Below, piece after piece: positions 1 through 10,929 of a stretch of 64,000 nucleotides of DNA (the stretch's first letter is position 1; each line of letters opens with the position of its first letter). The notes beneath the pieces are model-generated. The model was not told where the DNA came from. It ran no database searches and worked only from the letters and a program-made list of their open reading frames with translations. The translations under genes were made by a program, and so were the position numbers. Origin of the DNA: Lycorma delicatula (lineage: Eukaryota; Arthropoda; Insecta; Hemiptera; Fulgoridae); assembly GCF_047948215.1 (NCBI RefSeq), contig NC_134455.1, positions 103,380,495-103,444,494 of the forward strand. The letters run 5' to 3'.

Positions 1-1466
1 AAAATGTTAATTTGTGTTTTTGTGATGCAATTTAGTGTTAAAATTTAGTTTAATGTCTTTGTGGATTAGAATTTGGATTATATTCTGTGTAAGTTTTGTA
101 AATTTAAAGTACTACATAACAATATAGAATCAACATTTATTTGGCAATCATCATAGATAAAATCACAAATCCACCTGCACTGACATCCTTCATATTGTAA
201 GCATATTTTAAAAAATGGCTACACCTAAATTCTTGAAATTATCAAATATAAAAATACACTATATACAAAATGGCATAATTCAAATCCAATACACTTTTTA
301 ATCACATACTAAGTACATGAATATATAATACAAAAAAGCAGTCAGTAGTAACACTCAACAACACCTACATAATAACAAGCAGAAGTCACTGATAATAGTT
401 TTCAAAGACAAATGAAAGCATTCAAGTGTTGATGTAATTAAAAAAATTATTTTATAAAGTCTGGTTCATTTTGTCATTAATCATTGTTTCAACTAACCAC
501 ACGTGAGAGGTTAATTGAAACACTCAAAGAACATCATTATCCACTACCTAGAATTGATATAAAAGTAACTGCAATTACTAGGATTTGATCCTTATAACTC
601 TCAATTTCAAAATCAATTTGCAATGATGAGTTCACCACTAGACCAACCCAGTGGGTTTATTAACATCACCTACAATCATGAGAAAAAATATATAAATGTT
701 TTACTAAAAATAAAAATTTCATGAAAATCTGAACTCGCTGTACAACTTTGAAGTTCAGCCTAATTGATCTAACTTGTAAAGAACCTGATATATTTTATTT
801 TATACTTTTTTCAAATGTTAATGATAAGTCAGAGTTACAAGGAAAACTGATCCTGTTACCCATAGCCCTTAATGGTTTATTTTAAACTCAAATTAAATAA
901 AAATAAAATTGTAATGTAACTTTGGACAATAAACACATTTATCTATGTAACAAAATGAATCCAAAGTTTTCCAAACGAAAATTTAATCTTTACTCTTTCT
1001 GTGAGTTTTCTTTTAGTACTTACAATGATTTTGTATCTGTCAGAAATTATTTTTCTTATTTACAGTTGAAAGAGAAATTGCTTTTAATTTGAGAACAAAA
1101 CTTTAAAAATAAAGAATTTTTTCCCTAAAAGGTGGATAATTTACTACATCAGAATCAGAAATGTTAATACTACTATTTGTTGAATTATAATGTGGAACGA
1201 TCCATTAAGGTGAAAATGTTAACTTCATTAAATTTAAATAACCGTTAATAAAATATCTGTATCAGTTGCAAATTAGAAGCATACATATATCATTAAATAA
1301 TACTAAACAGGTATTGTTCTGTAATGATGCTTATACTTGTTAGGAAAACATTGTTATCTAAATCATAACAGGCATAAAATAAACGAACTGAAACAATGTA
1401 TTCATTTATATATACAAAATGTGTGATCCATTAATAACTGATAATAAATTAGTATCTGGTACTAAC
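1..1466 (-). other. MED7 intron 1 (partial), no other gene seen
   Basis: This stretch follows the MED7 exon 1 donor and runs off the left edge. It is A+T-rich and has no convincing reading frame. The conserved rest of MED7 would be a long frame and is absent here, so the second exon lies outside the window. Confidence 0.6.
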
Positions 1467-1658
1467 CTGACTTTCTAGTGGTCTTATGATTGTATCGTCA
1501 GCACTGAACGTATTACCAAACATCGTGTAAGTATCATGTATAGGTGGAGGAGGACGAGGGGCACGACCCCGTCTTATATTTTCATCGGAATAGTTGTTAA
1601 TATACTGAATCGGAGGAAGAGGTAATGAGCTAACCTGACTTGTTTCAGGAGTGGACAT
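1467..1658 (-). CDS. MED7: Mediator complex subunit 7, first coding exon
   Basis: MED7 is a subunit of the Mediator middle module, which links transcription factors to RNA polymerase II in the nucleus. The exon encodes 64 codons from ATG at 1658-1656. It starts [19 protein letters not shown] and continues through [18 protein letters not shown] and IIRPLESQ, which is the characteristic conserved MED7 N-terminus. The frame ends exactly at a GT donor (CAG|gttagt) in phase 0, at the point where the family continues with a conserved helical region. MED7 proteins are usually 200-250 residues, so about three quarters of the protein lies beyond the left edge. The start is chosen because similarity begins right after this Met. 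The next gene on the same strand, NAPRT, ends 17 kb upstream. Confidence 0.95.
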
Positions 1659-2699
1659 ACTTAACAGCTTTTAATATACCAAATAAATAAAAATGAGATC
1701 AAGAACTAGATATCTTTATGATTCGTAACCCCAAAAAAGTTACGCATACGGCGAATAATTATTCATAATACAGTGGTAATCTAATAAACGTTCAAGATAA
1801 TTATCACCATTAATGCGACACTAAAACAACAATTTCTTTTAAAATCTTGCAGACAAAGTTGAAATAATTCATAAAACGTATCAAGTGTAAACAATCCATA
1901 AAAGCTGCCGTACACAGTGCGAACCAAACCAGACTGAAACAGAAGAAATTCTACATATTGTTAATACAGAACTTTTGCGAATCGTTCATTAGAAACAACA
2001 GATTGTGCACGAATCAATCTACTTAATTCTTTATTAAATGCAACAGATTTTGTTGTATATTTATTTGCTTTAATTTTTTTTAATGAATTTTCCTTTAAAG
2101 CATTTCGATGATTTTCTGTACATTTCCAAGATTTTCCTCCAATATATTTCTATTACTTTCATCTTCCTTTACTTACTCTAATGGTCTTATTCTAGTCCTT
2201 ATCTCCTGCTGCTTACATTTTTTAGCCAACTTTAAAAGGGATTTTGACTAGCCCGTATGATGATTCACTAACTGCCCCGATTTCAGATTTCGATGATTCC
2301 CTTCAAATTTTAAACGAGGTTTCTCTGGCGGTCCCTCGATGCTTCTCTTTCAGATAATATCAGTGAAATTTTTTACAAAAAAATTCATTGATAATTATTT
2401 AATATCATTACTAGTACTGGGCTGTTAATAAACCAGATAAATTTTTAATAATGTGTAACCTGATTTTATTGCTGTTAAAATACCATAAAACTATCAGAAA
2501 ATTGCGGGGGAAAGCATTAAAAATGTATATTTCCACATTCCAGGCAGCTAGTAATAGTTACTGTATTACGTTCTCTTTCAGCATTCAGTTTCTTTTTTTA
2601 TCAATACGCAGGTTTCTTGTCTTTTGAATATTGCGAATGGCTCTTTTTCAAGTGGAATTTGCAAGTCTAGCTATATTCTAAATAAAAAATTAATTAAAA
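1659..2699. other. MED7 upstream region
   Basis: This 1-kb stretch between the MED7 start and the hAT insertion should contain the MED7 5' UTR and promoter. No TATA box or other core promoter element can be assigned with confidence. It ends in a short sequence (2616-2648) that recurs at 14,248. Confidence 0.4.
2616..2648 (+). repeat. Short dispersed repeat, copy 1
   Basis: About 33 bp (CTTGTCTTTTGAAT, then TTGCGAATGGCTCTTTTT) recur almost unchanged at 14,248-14,282 in the same orientation. It is probably the edge of a dispersed element that I cannot otherwise delimit. Confidence 0.55.
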
Positions 2700-2707
2700 C
2701 TTTTAAG

Positions 2708-5700
2708 CAGGGCCGGATTTTCCTATAGGCTAACTAGGCTCCAGCCTAGGGCCTCAAGATCAAGAGGGGCCTACATTCAAATTGTTAACAAAATTAAAAT
2801 TACACTACTCTAAAAACAGTGAACACTAAAACACTGGACCGAAAATAATGAGAAATTCTACATATATGACTAACAAACATAAAAATGTATTGGTTAAGAT
2901 CAACGCGTTTGGCTCATTGGGTCTGCTCGTTTCTATATACTAGATTGCACCAAAGTATATTTCATAGTTCGCTGATTTCGATAAACAAAATAAAACTTAC
3001 CACAGTTCAAATACGTAAAATTTTATTTTTTGTATTAATAATAAATAATTAACTTTTATTTATGCACAATAATTAATAACTTAAATATTTTGTTGTAGAT
3101 TCTAATCTAAGCATGAATAAAATATTTGAAAATGGCGCTTGCAAACGCAAGAAAAAGAAGCTACAAGAGTATGAGACAAAGAAGCTAACACTGATTACTG
3201 CTTACATGCATGTGCCAACTAGTACTATTCAAATGGAAGCAATGCAGCACGTTGTATGTGAGGACACGGCCATTGCACCAACTCAAAGTGATAATATGGA
3301 ACTAATTCAAGAGCAACTTACTGAACACAAATGAGCCAAAGAAAAATAATACAAATATTCAGAATTTTTTTCAGACTGCTAATGAGAAACACCAAGTTCA
3401 AGATATTGCAAATTTAGATGATGTCAAATATATGTCTACTGTAACAGATGTTGGCTTGTGGACAAATTTATCGCAAAATGATGCCATATTCGGTAGAGAA
3501 GAGCCCTTCTCAAGTTCAGTATCATTGTGCACCATTTTTAAATTTTAAGCGAGAATATAAGAATCAGTCCAGATTTTGTACAAAAGCAATTTTTTATTCA
3601 ACAAAAGCCAATGGAGAAAAATATACTCTAGAATGACTTGTGTACTCTCCCTCAAAAGGCCACATTTTTTGCTTTGTTTGTAAACTCTTTCCAAATATTG
3701 CATCTTCTGCAACAGCATTAACTTCTGAAGGATTTAATGATTGGAAAAACCCTCCTATCATTCAAATTCATGAAAATTCGGAAAATCATAGGAATGCTAT
3801 GTTAACGTACTTAACAAGATCAAAAGGGAAAACTTTAACTTCAAAGCTAGAGGAAGAAATATGAAAAGAGCAGCAATACTGGCGTTATGTTATAGAGTTT
3901 TTGCTGTAATTTACACTCTTGCAGAGCAAGGCTTACCATTTAGAGGAGACAATGAAAAGTTTGGAACTCCAAATAACGGCAATTACTTTGATCTTCTAGG
4001 ACTAGTAGCAAAATTCGATCCATTTTTAAGAGATCATATCGATCAATATGGAAATACTGGCTCAGGAAAACCTTCATATCTGTCTAAAACTATATGTGAG
4101 GAAATTATTCAACTTATGGCAAATAAAGTGAAAGACATAATTGTGGCGGAAGTGAAAAAGGCTGGCTATTTTAGCTTTTCAGCAGATTCCACTCCTGACA
4201 TATCTCATACTGATCAGTTGACCTTAATTATTAGATATGTGTCACCTGAAGACGGTTTGCCAACTGAGAGATTTTTAACTTTCCTTGAGCTAAAAGATCA
4301 TTCAGGGGAAAGCATAGCTGATTTAGTTATATACTAAAACTATATCACTACTGAACTTGAAATTGATTTCAGAAAATGCTGAGGACAGTCTTATGAAAAT
4401 GCAGCCAATATGGCTGGTAGATACAATGGTATGCAGCAAAAAATTATCAAAAAAAACAAGTTTGCAAGATTTGTTCCATGCGCTGGTCACTCTTTAAATT
4501 TAGTAGGTCGTTCAGCTGTTGATTGTTGCCTTGATGCTGTTAATTTTTTTGGTGTTGTGAACAAAGTTTATATCTTTTTTTGTCTTCCACAAAAATATCG
4601 GCAGTTCTGAAATCACATTTTAAACCTCATTCTAGAGTGCCTAAATATTTATCAGACACTAGGTGGGAGGCACACACAAAAGCTATTTTAGAAAGTTACA
4701 ATGATATCACCGATGCACTCAATTATTTACATTTGGATAATAATACAAAGAGTGATACTAGATAGAGGGCCAACAGTTTTTTAGAGAAGATAGAAGAATT
4801 TGAATTCATGTTTATGCTCCATTTCTGGAATCGAATACAGAGACATTTTTCAAGAGTAAATAAAATTCTTTAAAGCCCTAATATTTTACTTAGTAGTTGT
4901 GCAGATTGGTACAGGTCACTTTTGGATATTTTACATTAAATTTGGTAAGATTTTGAGGCACTTGAGCAACAAGCAAAAAACATGTTGCCAAATACTGAAT
5001 ATAGAACTGCCAGAAGGATAATAAGAAGTAAAAGGCAAGGGAATTACGAAAATTCATCTGACCCTGAAGCCTTAGACGAACTCTCTTCAATATATAAATT
5101 TAGGATTAAATCATTTATTTCTATATTAGATGCACTAGAATCAAATTTAGGAAGAAGAGCATCTGTTTATGATGTAGTGAAAATATTTTCCTTTCTTTCC
5201 AATCTTACATTATCAAAGGTAGAACTTCAAAGAGGTGTTGTGCTGTTAATGCAAGAATACCCAGATGTCAACCAAAATCTTACTTAAGAACTATTTCATT
5301 TCCACACATATGCAAGACAAACACATAAGCCTTCAAAAAATTCCACATTATCGCATACAGACTTGTATCAAATAATATTCAAGTGGCCTTCCCCAATGTG
5401 AAATCAATCTTACGGCTGTTTCTCAGTTTAATAGTCACTAAATTGTATTGGAGAAAGATCATTTTCAAGACTTAAAAATATAAAAAATCATTTAAGAAGC
5501 ACAATGGCCCAGACGAGGTTGTCTTCATTCAGTATTTTGTGCATTGAAAATGTGACCTTCAGAAACATAGATTTTGATGAACTTATAGAAGAATTCTGTG
5601 TGAAAAAGTTTAGAAAGAAATTCTTCTAATCTACTATTTTGTTTTAAATGTATACTTGGATTGAATCAGTTCTTAAATAAAATAACTATTAACGTAAAAT

Positions 5701-6220
5701 CTGGATTTTGTTTGAATAAAGTTCCATTTTTGGTTTAGTTTAAGGCTTAAAATTCATACTTAAATTTTAAATGCGAATTATTATGAAATAAATTTATCTG
5801 AATTGAATTTGGTTTAATCTTCAATGTATTGAATATATTTAATTTAATTCGATAGAAAATATGATAATTTTTATTGTTTATTTTATTTTCGTAGTCAAAG
5901 ATCTTCACTATTTGAATTTTGTTTCTTTGTAAATGTTGTGTGTTATGTTTGATTAGTTACTGTTACAAGTACTATATATGGTGCTGGGAATAAATGTCCA
6001 AATAAGTGTTCTCGACTTTTTTTTATTTATTATCCGTGCCACATTTTTTATAAAGGTTAGTACCAATCACAACATGTTTCATTTAACATATTGATATATA
6101 TTACAGTAATGATGTATTTTATTATCTATCTCTCATGTAATTTCCAAATTAATAATGTGAGGTGAAAGAGCCTCATAAGTGGAATAGCCTAGGGCCTCTT
6201 TTCATCTAAATCCGGCCCTG
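2708..6220 (+). mobile_element. hAT-superfamily DNA transposon, complete ends, inactive
   Basis: The element is 3,513 bp long. Both ends carry the inverted terminal sequence CAGGGCCGGATTT. Subterminal matches around GCCTAGGGCCTC are also present at both ends. It is flanked by an exact 8-bp direct duplication, CTTTTAAG, at 2700-2707 and 6221-6228, which is the hAT signature. The interior encodes a broken transposase of the zinc-finger MYM-type / DUF4371 group. The perfect target duplication suggests the ends have changed little since insertion, although the coding part has decayed. Confidence 0.93.
3113..5629 (+). pseudogene. hAT transposase (TTF-type zinc finger / DUF4371 / C-terminal dimerisation), broken
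   Basis: Similarity runs in order across several frames. There is a basic N-terminus at 3113, then a TTF-type zinc-finger block (about 3450-3860, with the FCFVCKLF cysteines). A DUF4371-like block follows (3861-4337, including FSFSADSTPDISHTDQLT, which carries the first acidic catalytic region). Next come the GHSLNLVGRSA segment at about 4480 and a helical block (4982-5287). The C-terminal hAT dimerisation segment (about 5450-5629) includes ERSFSRLKNIKNHLRST. Frames change and stops occur between these blocks, so no functional transposase can be made. It resembles host genes annotated as zinc finger MYM-type protein 1-like, but the terminal repeats and target duplication show that it is a transposon. 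Confidence 0.88.
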
Positions 6221-6761
6221 CTTTTAAGTGTTGCAAGATCAGCTACAAAAACATACTAAAACTAAATAAAAAGATATAAATTTGTTTACTTTTAACAAAA
6301 TAATAATCTTTTCATCAAATGTTGACCCATGAAATGTGGAAAAATTAAAAATTAGTAAATTATTTTTAGTTTACATTTAATTTTGCTTTTAGTTTTAATT
6401 TTTATTTAAGTTTCTTAATATATTTTCATTACCTAGTTTTCTAAGAGAATTTTGCACGAGTTGTTTCTTTAATTTATCTTCATATTTATCAAATTACCTA
6501 ATCTTCACAAAGATATACTTACATCTTCTAACTAGATAGATGTAGTTATTATATCTTAACAAAGATGTAACAGTAAAATATCTAGAACTGTTAAAACAAC
6601 ACCACCAGTGACTCCAAACTCTTGATAAAATATTCAAAATTTTGTTCCGATGAACAACGGCAGTTTATTATAAGTGAATAGATTTTAAATCTTATAAAAT
6701 GGTTATCATAATTCATGCTTACAGATGGCAAGACAATATATAAGAGAAATGCATTTTTTCC

Positions 6762-6836
6762 CAGTTGGTAGAAACAGAACTACAATATACAAAAAAATTA
6801 TAACTCAAGGCTGAGTTGCCAAAGTTAACTACACTC
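6762..6836 (+). repeat. Diverged dispersed block, copy A
   Basis: A segment from TTGGTAGAAAC through AAGGCTGAGTTGCC and AGTTAAC recurs in diverged form at about 7893-7960. A related 20-bp piece (TGGTCTGATTTCTGGCAAG at about 6940) appears inverted at about 8000. This suggests rearranged copies of one unclassified element. Confidence 0.45.
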
Positions 6837-7437
6837 CCATAACATGCCTGTTATTATTCTGTCTGTGGCTCAGGCAGATTCTAAGGTGAGTAGAGTAGCT
6901 CTCAAAGGCCTTTTCTCAATTCAATTCTCTGGACTGATGGTCTGATTTCTGGCAAGGAGCTGACATTTTTTCATTAATTCATAATTTCATTTTTATAGTC
7001 TGCATTGCATAAAAAAATCTGTTAATCATAACCCCTGATATAAAAATATTCTGTAATTTCATCTTCTTTATTGATGGATTTTATATTCGCTTCTGGAGGC
7101 CTCACTGTCAACATATAAATGTACATTAGTCAATTGTTTATTATTTAAAGTTATGATGTTACTTTTAGTACTGTCATTTTTAACAGATGAAAATTCTATC
7201 CATAACATGGAAGTTATCTTAAAAAACTGAATCATATTATTTTAACAGATTGATTTTATGCAACAATAATAAAAGGATATAATATAAAAATGAGCGCCTT
7301 AAAATAAAATTATTTCTTTTGATGATTCACTGATGAACTGAGACACAAAATAAAACTTTAATATTTCTCAAAGTTTTTTTTTGCATAAATTATAGATCTG
7401 TATAAACCTTTTTATCACTCTGTTTAAAAAAATGGCA

Positions 7438-7836
7438 CTTCAAAGGTTTATAAAAATTAATGTTATGGGATCTCCGACCAGTTCCCTTATTTAGTGGCCA
7501 ACAAAAATCCTTTCTTGGTGGAGGGGATTTGCATGATTGTAAACATAGATTACAGATCTGTAAATATTATCTTTTATCATATTCAGTTTAATAAAAATGG
7601 CATATTAAAAGACCATAAAGATTAATATACCAAAAAAAACTTCAAAGGTTTATAAAAATTAATGTTATGGGATCTCCGACCAGTTCCCTTATTTAGTGGC
7701 CAACAAAAATCCTTTCTTGGTGGAGGGGATTTGCATGATTGTAAACATAGATTACAGATCTGTAAATATTATCTTTTATCATATTCAGTTTAATAAAAAT
7801 GGCATATTAAAAGACCATAAAGATTAATATACCAAA
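7438..7836. repeat. 202-bp tandem duplication, two essentially identical copies
   Basis: Copy 1 is 7438-7639 and copy 2 is 7640-7836. By eye they match over about 197 bp without a mismatch, differing only where copy 2 ends. Such identity in non-coding DNA implies a recent duplication. The unit is itself composite. The segment AGATCTGTA...AAAATGGCA near its end also resembles 7391-7437 just before copy 1, so an older, diverged repeat underlies it. An assembly artefact cannot be excluded from sequence alone. Confidence 0.92.
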
Positions 7837-7892
7837 TCATTTTTATAGTAAGTAGATACAAAAATAGCTACTTACTAGTCATTTTTATAGCC

Positions 7893-7960
7893 TGCTGGTA
7901 GAAACAATATACAACATATGACAAAAGCTACATCTTAAGGCTGAGTTGTCACAGTTGACA
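7893..7960 (+). repeat. Diverged dispersed block, copy B
   Basis: This is the partner of the block at about 6762. It shares CTGGTAGAAACA, the ATATACA region, TAAGGCTGAGTTG and a following AGTTGAC. Several small indels separate the two. Confidence 0.45.
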
Positions 7961-8068
7961 ATTTTCTTGTCAGGAAGGTCCAATTACTCTGCCAGGAATC
8001 AGACCTTAACAGAGAATATTATCAGAGTGCAATATGCGCTACAAGTTGTGTTTGGCAATTGTGTCAAT

Positions 8069-8104
8069 GTTGTACTTACTATGTCTTAACATAGTAAGTA
8101 CAAC
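8069..8104. repeat. Perfect hairpin, 15-bp stem, 6-nt loop
   Basis: The left arm GTTGTACTTACTATG (8069-8083) and its exact reverse complement (8090-8104) flank the loop TCTTAA. It is not followed by a T-run typical of a terminator and lies in non-coding DNA. Confidence 0.9.
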
Positions 8105-8157
8105 TTTACAAGACTTTCAAATTTACATAGTAAGTTGAAACTTTACAATTTTACAAA

Positions 8158-8182
8158 TCCTGTAAAGTTGTACTTTACAGGA
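8158..8182. repeat. Perfect hairpin, 10-bp stem, 5-nt loop
   Basis: TCCTGTAAAG and its exact inverse flank the loop TTGTA. It lies 54 bp after the larger hairpin at 8069. Both share ACTTTACA-like words with the sequence between them, which suggests repeated local inversion or duplication. Confidence 0.85.
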
Positions 8183-8399
8183 TAGTTGTATTTACAGGAT
8201 TTAATAATTTCATTTAATTAAATTATGTTTTTCTTGATCAACATATCCTCATTCTGGTAACAGTCATGACATTACATCATCACTAAAACATTAATTTTCT
8301 TCAGAATAATTTCATTTAAAATAAATACACATAAAAGTACTTAGGTTGATCGAATATAAACAGTATTCTTTATTTGACATTTATTATTACAAAATAAAA

Positions 8400-8930
8400 C
8401 TACAAAATATTTATTGCCTTTCTATATAGTCTTAGTGAAGTTCTTAACATTTTTTCCCAATGAGTTGGGAGCTTCTTCATAGAGTGGATCCCTTGTTCAT
8501 AAAAGGAGTATGTGTCATGAGCTAATTTTATGTGAATTCCTCTACTTGGGTTGATGCTCTGTAATCGATATCCTACCCCCATGCCTCCTTCAATGACCAA
8601 AAATAAATAAATTGTAGGGAGATAAATCTGGACTTTACAGGAGGGGTGGGAGAATGTTCTAAGGTTTTCCAGTTTATTCAGACCGCACAAGGCCTGGCAT
8701 TATTATGGAGAATCACATACCTGATTGGCTGATTGTGCCTGTTGCTCCTACAGGTACTTTCACTTTGCCCAAGAGCTGGCAGTATCTAGTATTCACAGTA
8801 TGATGTTTATGGAGAAAATCAATGAGTGATAGGCCTTTCAAGTCCCAAAAATGGTTGCAAAGACTTTTCCAACTGACAGTACACATTTTCATGAACACAG
8901 CCTCCACTTCTTAACACTCCGTACATGCAG
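8400..8930 (-). pseudogene. Mariner-type transposase remnant (C-terminal half)
   Basis: On the minus strand, a frame at about 8,907-8,713 reads FWDLKGLSLIDFLHK and HTVNTRYCQLL, the block that precedes the second catalytic Asp in mariner transposases. It is followed by HNNARPC, where the family has DNARPH, so the Asp appears to be changed to Asn. Then come HP...LPTIYLF, the broken equivalent of the third catalytic region, and YEQGIHSMKKLPTHWEK near 8,470. Frameshifts and stops separate the pieces. No N-terminal half was recognised further right, so the copy is truncated or too decayed to see there. Confidence 0.75.
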
Positions 8931-10680
8931 ATTTTGACTCAGAAGTTTAGTAATGTACCCTGTAACCATCACACACAGTCGTGTGATGTATACATTAGAT
9001 AGTCATCTAATGTATATAATTATTTTCTTTTTGTTTGAAATTGATTCAGGGGCCTTTGGAAAATTTTCTTTTGTGCCTATTTCCGATTAAAAATCTTGTA
9101 ACCCACCTCGAGCAGACTTTGTGGAGCCCAAGATATTTTGTTATAATGGAATAGGAACTTCAATGACTGATACCCACTTCTGAAGCAATTTTATAAACTG
9201 TAAGCTACCAATCATTTTCAGTGAGGTTATGGATCAATCAAATGTTATCCTTTACATTTGTCCTTCAACAGGTATTGTGACTCTCATTCCCTATGCTCTC
9301 CTTTCAATTTTTTGGTCCAGTTATGCACTTACATATATGATATCCTGTAATTTTTTAATATTTGATACTCACAATTGAGGAATTTCACAAAAGATTGTGG
9401 AATTGATGATGGAACCTCTTGCTTTAACACGATGTTACTGAACAGAGACGTGAATGCAGAGGTGGCTGGAGTGTCCATTCCTTTTCCTACATCTCCACCA
9501 CCAATATCCCTCCATTCCCGCTTATTCATGTTTAAATATAATCAGTGAGGACAAAAGTCTGGTTTATATTTGGCTAAATCTTGTATGTTCATTAATTTTT
9601 TTCATAGTTCATAGACATAAGAGAATCTAATCAAAGGCATTATTTTATTATTGTTTTAAGCAAGAACTCATTTAAAAATATTATGAAAATATCATTAGCA
9701 AATAATGTTTTTGTAATTTTGAACTCTTTTTAAATGTGTACATTTTATATTACGCTTCATCTGAAAATACCCCACAAAATATTAAAGTTGAGTTTTCTGC
9801 AATTTTCTAAAAAAGACCATGTATGATTTTAAAAAAGGTGCTGTTCATTTCCAGGTGAAACCATTTACACTAACATGATTGAATAATGACTATTATTAAA
9901 TGCATATTAAAACAATCTTCTTCAAATTTGCATTCGGAATGTTTAACATTAAACAGTGGAAGGCTAGATAATTTAAAAGAACTGATAGGTTAGGGGTATA
10001 TGTAGGAGAAATAGTGTAATATTACAGAATCATTAATTAAAGATAAGGAAAATTTTTGGTTAGAGATTATAATTAACCCTATACCTACTTATAGAAATGA
10101 AGAAGTAATTACAATAAGTAAGAATATGACAAAGATTATGTTATTGCAAGCAATAAGTACACTATTTCAGTTAAGAGTAGGTTCAAAAACTATGTTTATC
10201 TGGAGTTTCATACGCAAAATTCTTCAGCAGATGATAACAAAGGAGAACATATGTGTGGAGATAGAAAAATCCCTAATATATAGCGTACATATAAATTATA
10301 AGCTAAAAGGCATAATAAAAGAATAAAATTGTTAAAAAGTTAGGGAGAATGGTGGATATAAATGCAATGAAAGAGTAATAATTAGAATTATAAAATGTCT
10401 CAGGCAATTTTTTCTTTAATGCTTTAGCTAAAATTGAATACATAAATATAATATTTAATAAATTACCTAAAAAAATAATTTGTTCATATTAAAAAAAAAG
10501 TCAAAACAGTTTTTGCTACATGAAAATGAATTTTTTACATGACAATTTAGCAGTTACGCTTAAGTTTGATGTAATGGAATGTAGTATGAAATATGCCAAA
10601 CTGAACCCACCACATGAAGAGACTAGATCTATCACTGCATCATGGAGGTCAGCATAACAAGTGTCATTAATAGTTTTAAC
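8931..10680. other. Intergenic stretch, no gene recognised
   Basis: Short reading frames at 9,329-9,529 (minus) and 10,126-10,326 (plus) show no motif or family resemblance. Only a hairpin at 8989-9016 stands out. Confidence 0.45.
8989..9016. repeat. Perfect hairpin, 12-bp stem, 4-nt loop
   Basis: TATACATTAGAT (8989-9000) and its exact inverse (9005-9016) flank the loop AGTC, just beyond the mariner remnant. Confidence 0.85.
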
Positions 10681-10929
10681 CATTTTTTTTTTTTTTGGCA
10701 GGATGGCAACTCCTTACCACTTGCTTCTCTTATTTTTGTTTTTTATTCCTGAATATTACAGAATTGCTTAATATGTAATTGTGGACAGTGGAAAGCAACA
10801 GGAAACTACCACCTTATACTATTCTCCAGGAACACACATGATGGTCCTCATGTTAAAGAATCCGTAGTTAAAGCTTCCTCTCAATCGGTTCTCTGGGAAG
10901 GGGAAACATCAAGGTCATGTGCAGATAAA

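Larger units (their letters stand above)
6229..8340. other. Intergenic repeat-rich stretch without genes
   Basis: No coding similarity was seen. It contains two diverged copies of a short block (about 6765 and 7893), a recent tandem duplication (7438-7836) and two neighbouring hairpins (8069-8104 and 8158-8182). Confidence 0.5.

Noticed and set aside
9329..9529. Minus-strand frame next to the 8.4-kb mariner as its N-terminal half
   Set aside because: No HTH or mariner motif visible.
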